Source: Candidatus Delongbacteria bacterium
Lineage (GTDB): Bacteria > UBA4055
DNA: 11,710 bases
Reading direction: 5' to 3'
Assembly: GCA_022013635.1 (NCBI GenBank)
Contig: JAKLPX010000188.1
Location: 1 to 11,710, forward strand
In this document: positions 9,839-11,710 of the stretch, in pieces
Position numbering within the stretch: the stretch's first letter is position 1
How the letters are laid out: each line of letters opens with the position of its first letter
The notes under the pieces: model-generated
What the model saw: only the letters and a program-made list of their open reading frames with translations
Databases searched by the model: none
Told to the model about the DNA's origin: nothing
Position numbers and translations under genes: made by a program

Positions 9839-10057
9839 TCATTTGTTCCGATATACGATTCTGCCCTTTGTTAAATCGTAAGGAGATATTTCAATCTTTA
9901 CTTTATCTCCGGGAACCATTTTAATGTAATGCATTCTCATTTTACCGGAAACATGCGCTAAAATTATGTGTCCGTTTTCCAATTCTACTTTAAAGGTAGC
10001 GTTCGGCAAAGCTTCCTTTATAATTCCGTCAATCTTTATGGTGTTTTCTTTAGTCAT
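9839..10057 (-). CDS. infA: Translation initiation factor IF-1
   Basis: 72 residues, normal length. It is a single S1-like OB fold that binds the ribosomal A site during initiation. Family segments seen are [20 protein letters not shown], then [19 protein letters not shown] and [13 protein letters not shown]. The start overlaps the adk stop as ATGA, implying coupled translation. The map gene that often lies between adk and infA is missing. Confidence 0.98.
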   Translation of the reverse strand: MTKENTIKIDGIIKEALPNATFKVELENGHIILAHVSGKMRMHYIKMVPGDKVKIEISPYDLTKGRIVYRNK

Positions 10058-10716
10058 TGATTTTTTAAGCCTAATTTCTGGGTTAATATTTCTTTGAGCT
10101 CTCCGTAAATTTCCGGTACCGCTCTGTTACCGTCAATATCAGTTAAAATACCTTTGTTTCTATAATGCTCAATAAGAGGTTTAGTGTTCTCAACATACAC
10201 TTCGAGCCTGTTTATTATTACAGATTCTTTGTCATCGTCCCTCGTTATTATTTTACTGCCGCAATCCTCGCAGGTATTGCCTTTTGGCGGGTTGGATATC
10301 ATGTTGTAACCTTTTCCGCAAGTACTGCAAATCCTTCTGGACAACAGTCTCTTTAAAACGATGTCGAACGGCAAATCTATGTTGAATACAATATCCAGCT
10401 TTTTGCCTTCTTTCTGTAAAATATCCTCTAGCATTTCGGCTTGTTTTACATTTCTTGGATAACCATCGAAAATAACACCTTTTTTACAATCCGGCTTTTG
10501 CAACCTCAGTGAAAGAATATTAAGCACCAATTCATCAGGAACAAGTTCCCCTTTATTCATATACCCGCTTGCCAAAATACCTTGTTCGGTTTTCTTTGAC
10601 ACAGCCTGCCTGAGCAAATCGCCGGTCGATATCTGTATCAAATTATAATCATTTAGAAGCAGTTCCGCCTGACTTCCTTTACCGCTTCCGGGCGCTCCTA
10701 ACAAAAGAATGTTCAT
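10054..10716 (-). CDS. adk: Adenylate kinase with zinc-binding LID
   Basis: 220 residues, the long form. It catalyses ATP + AMP to 2 ADP in the cytoplasm. The P-loop is GAPGSGKGS (7-15), the AMP site includes STGDLLR (30-36) and FDGYPRN (83-89), and the LID holds C130, C133, C149 and C152, a Cys4 zinc site as in Gram-positive and many FCB enzymes. Arginines in RRICS and INRLEVY match the catalytic set. The ATG shares its A with the secY stop (TAATG) and the gene overlaps infA by four bases, so it is translated within the secretion/ribosome transcript. Confidence 0.97.
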   Translation of the reverse strand: MNILLLGAPGSGKGSQAELLLNDYNLIQISTGDLLRQAVSKKTEQGILASGYMNKGELVPDELVLNILSLRLQKPDCKKGVIFDGYPRNVKQAEMLEDILQKEGKKLDIVFNIDLPFDIVLKRLLSRRICSTCGKGYNMISNPPKGNTCEDCGSKIITRDDDKESVIINRLEVYVENTKPLIEHYRNKGILTDIDGNRAVPEIYGELKEILTQKLGLKNQ

Positions 10717-11072
10717 TAAGCCCTTCTCCCGCGTAATTTTCCGGTTTTCAAAAATCCGTCATAGTGATGCATCAATAAATATGATTCTACCTGAGAAAGC
10801 GTATCCATTGCAACACCGACCAAAATAATTAAACTTGTTCCGCCGAAAAAAGCGGCTAAGCTATACGATACACCCGGGAATATTTTTGTAATAACATTGG
10901 GCATAATCGCTATTACTCCTAAGAATACTGCTCCCGGTAATGATATTCTGGTGACGATATTGTCAATATAATCGGCTGTGTTTTTGCCCGGATTAACCCC
11001 GGGTATAAATCCACCGCTTTGTTTTAAATTATTCGCCACATCATCGGGATTAAATGTCAAAGCAGTATAAAA
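10716..11072 (-). CDS. secY: secY, 3' part downstream of an in-frame stop
   Basis: 118 codons in the same frame as the upstream part, directly after the TAA at 11073..11075. The codons after the stop read FYTALTFNPDDVANNLKQSG, then the C5 cytoplasmic loop (GGFIPGVNPGKNTADYI), TM9 (about ISLPGAVFLGVIAIMPNVI), TM10 (about LAAFFGGTSLIILVGVAMDT) and the C-terminal ESYLLMHHYDGFLKTGKLRGR tail. The only nearby in-frame start is a TTG at 11060 with no convincing ribosome binding site, so independent translation is unlikely. The loop position that carries Arg357 in E. coli SecY is Asn here. The stop overlaps the adk start by one base. Confidence 0.85.
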   Translation of the reverse strand, partial: FYTALTFNPDDVANNLKQSGGFIPGVNPGKNTADYIDNIVTRISLPGAVFLGVIAIMPNVITKIFPGVSYSLAAFFGGTSLIILVGVAMDTLSQVESYLLMHHYDGFLKTGKLRGRRA

Positions 11073-11075
11073 TTA
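11073..11075 (-). other. secY: In-frame TAA stop inside secY (TM8)
   Basis: The minus strand reads ATA TTC TTT ACT TAA TTT TAT ACT GCT TTG ACA. One base change from TAT or TAC (Tyr) would create it, and homology continues in the same frame on both sides. The predicted truncated protein would lack the C5 loop that docks SecA and ribosomes, plus TM9 and TM10. Confidence 0.9.
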
Positions 11076-11710
11076 AGTAAAGAATATAATAACCAGCATA
11101 TATATTCCCATGTATGAAAATGACTTATAGTCAAATAAGCTGAATATCAAATTCTTGGCATAAAATCCGTCGGGCAAAAACTGAGCTAATGTCGTAGGAA
11201 AGAACATTATTGACTGAGCAAATATAATCGGCATCACGCCGGCCATATTAAGTCTAAGCGGTATAAAAGATACCTGATTTTGAAATGTTCTTCCGGCAAC
11301 CTGCCTTTTAGCATAATGAACATTTACTTTTCGAACAGCTTGAGTCATCAGCACAACTGCCGCTATCATTCCCAGCATTCCGACCCAAATTATCAGCTCG
11401 ACTACCAATTCTCTGTTTCCGTTTCCTAATTGAACGAATTCTTCTAAAACCGCAGTAGGGAATCTAGCAATAATACCTATCGTAATTATCAGAGAAATAC
11501 CGTTACCTATTCCTTTGGAGGTAATTTGTTCGCCAAGCCACATCAGAACAATTGTTCCTGTAGCTATGGTAAGCATAGTCATAACATAAAATCCGGTTGT
11601 TACATTCGGAACCACTCTCATGTAATCGGTATTCATACTTACTAAGAACTTGGCAACACCCCATCCTTGTGCGGCGGCCAAAAGAACAGTTCCATACCTT
11701 GTCCACTGTG
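11073..11710 (-). CDS. secY: secY, middle part; 5' end outside window, ends at in-frame TAA
   Basis: SecY is the channel subunit of the SecYEG translocon in the inner membrane. The frame enters at the right edge (first full codon at 11708, reading QWTRYGTVLLAAAQGWGVA) and runs 211 codons. It includes hydrophobic segments matching about TM3-TM8, the GEQITSKGIGNGISLII motif, and KRQVAGRTFQNQVSFIPLRL followed by NMAGVMPIIFAQSI. It then meets TAA after YMLVIIFFT, where homologues have Tyr within YFYTALTFN. No frameshift is present. About 110 N-terminal residues lie outside the window. Because secY is essential, a base error or strain polymorphism is the simplest reading; see the separate stop entry. 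Confidence 0.88.
   Translation of the reverse strand, partial: QWTRYGTVLLAAAQGWGVAKFLVSMNTDYMRVVPNVTTGFYVMTMLTIATGTIVLMWLGEQITSKGIGNGISLIITIGIIARFPTAVLEEFVQLGNGNRELVVELIIWVGMLGMIAAVVLMTQAVRKVNVHYAKRQVAGRTFQNQVSFIPLRLNMAGVMPIIFAQSIMFFPTTLAQFLPDGFYAKNLIFSLFDYKSFSYMGIYMLVIIFFT

Noticed and set aside
9209-9924. Plus-strand frames opposite rpsM, rpsK and infA
   Set aside because: They lie antisense to well-identified ribosomal genes, with no ribosome binding sites and no recognisable protein features.
11073-11075. Reassignment of TAA to a sense codon
   Set aside because: secY itself, rpsD, rpsK, rpsM, rpmJ, the OmpA gene and the FGE-type gene all end in TAA at the expected protein ends.
11503-11706. 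A 67-codon minus-strand frame at the right edge
   Set aside because: It is a different frame of secY, whose true frame continues to the window edge with clear SecY homology.

Overview
This window is mostly housekeeping DNA, and every gene lies on the minus strand, so genes are read from high to low coordinates. It is AT-rich. Several traits point to the Bacteroidota / Chlorobiota / Ignavibacteriota group: ribosomal protein S4 without zinc cysteines, an L17 with a long charged tail, adk directly after secY, and an outer-membrane OmpA protein with thrombospondin-type-3 calcium repeats. An Ignavibacteria-like bacterium is my best guess, but that placement is inference and was not tested by any search.

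From 11710 down to about 6585 is the end of the spc/alpha ribosomal-protein cluster: secY (5' end outside the window), adk, infA, rpmJ, rpsM, rpsK, rpsD, rpoA, rplQ, then a tRNA-Pro(UGG) and a Rho-independent terminator. Spacing is tight. secY/adk share one base, adk/infA overlap by four bases (ATGA), and other gaps are 11 to 31 bases. The usual map gene (methionine aminopeptidase) is absent between adk and infA. rpmJ is a 37-residue gene at 9712..9825. rpsM and rpsK both start with TTG behind the same GGGAGG-N5 ribosome binding site. secY carries an in-frame TAA (11073..11075) inside TM8, although the codons on both sides read as normal SecY.

From 6478 down to 2512 are three closely linked genes: a membrane-anchored zinc-ribbon protein with an FGE-sulfatase-type domain, a type 4/5 Fe-S uracil-DNA glycosylase, and NAD-dependent DNA ligase (ligA). 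The last two overlap by 8 bases, coupling two steps of base-excision repair. After a 99-base gap with a plausible promoter comes an OmpA-family outer-membrane protein (2412..622). It is followed 21 bases later by the start of a coiled-coil protein resembling a divergent GrpE (600..1), which runs off the left edge.

I found no convincing undescribed system. The signals most worth checking are the in-frame stop in secY and a 26-base inverted repeat between the very left edge (1..26) and 276..301. The repeat looks like an amplification or assembly fold-back, and it makes the last codons of the GrpE-like gene untrustworthy.
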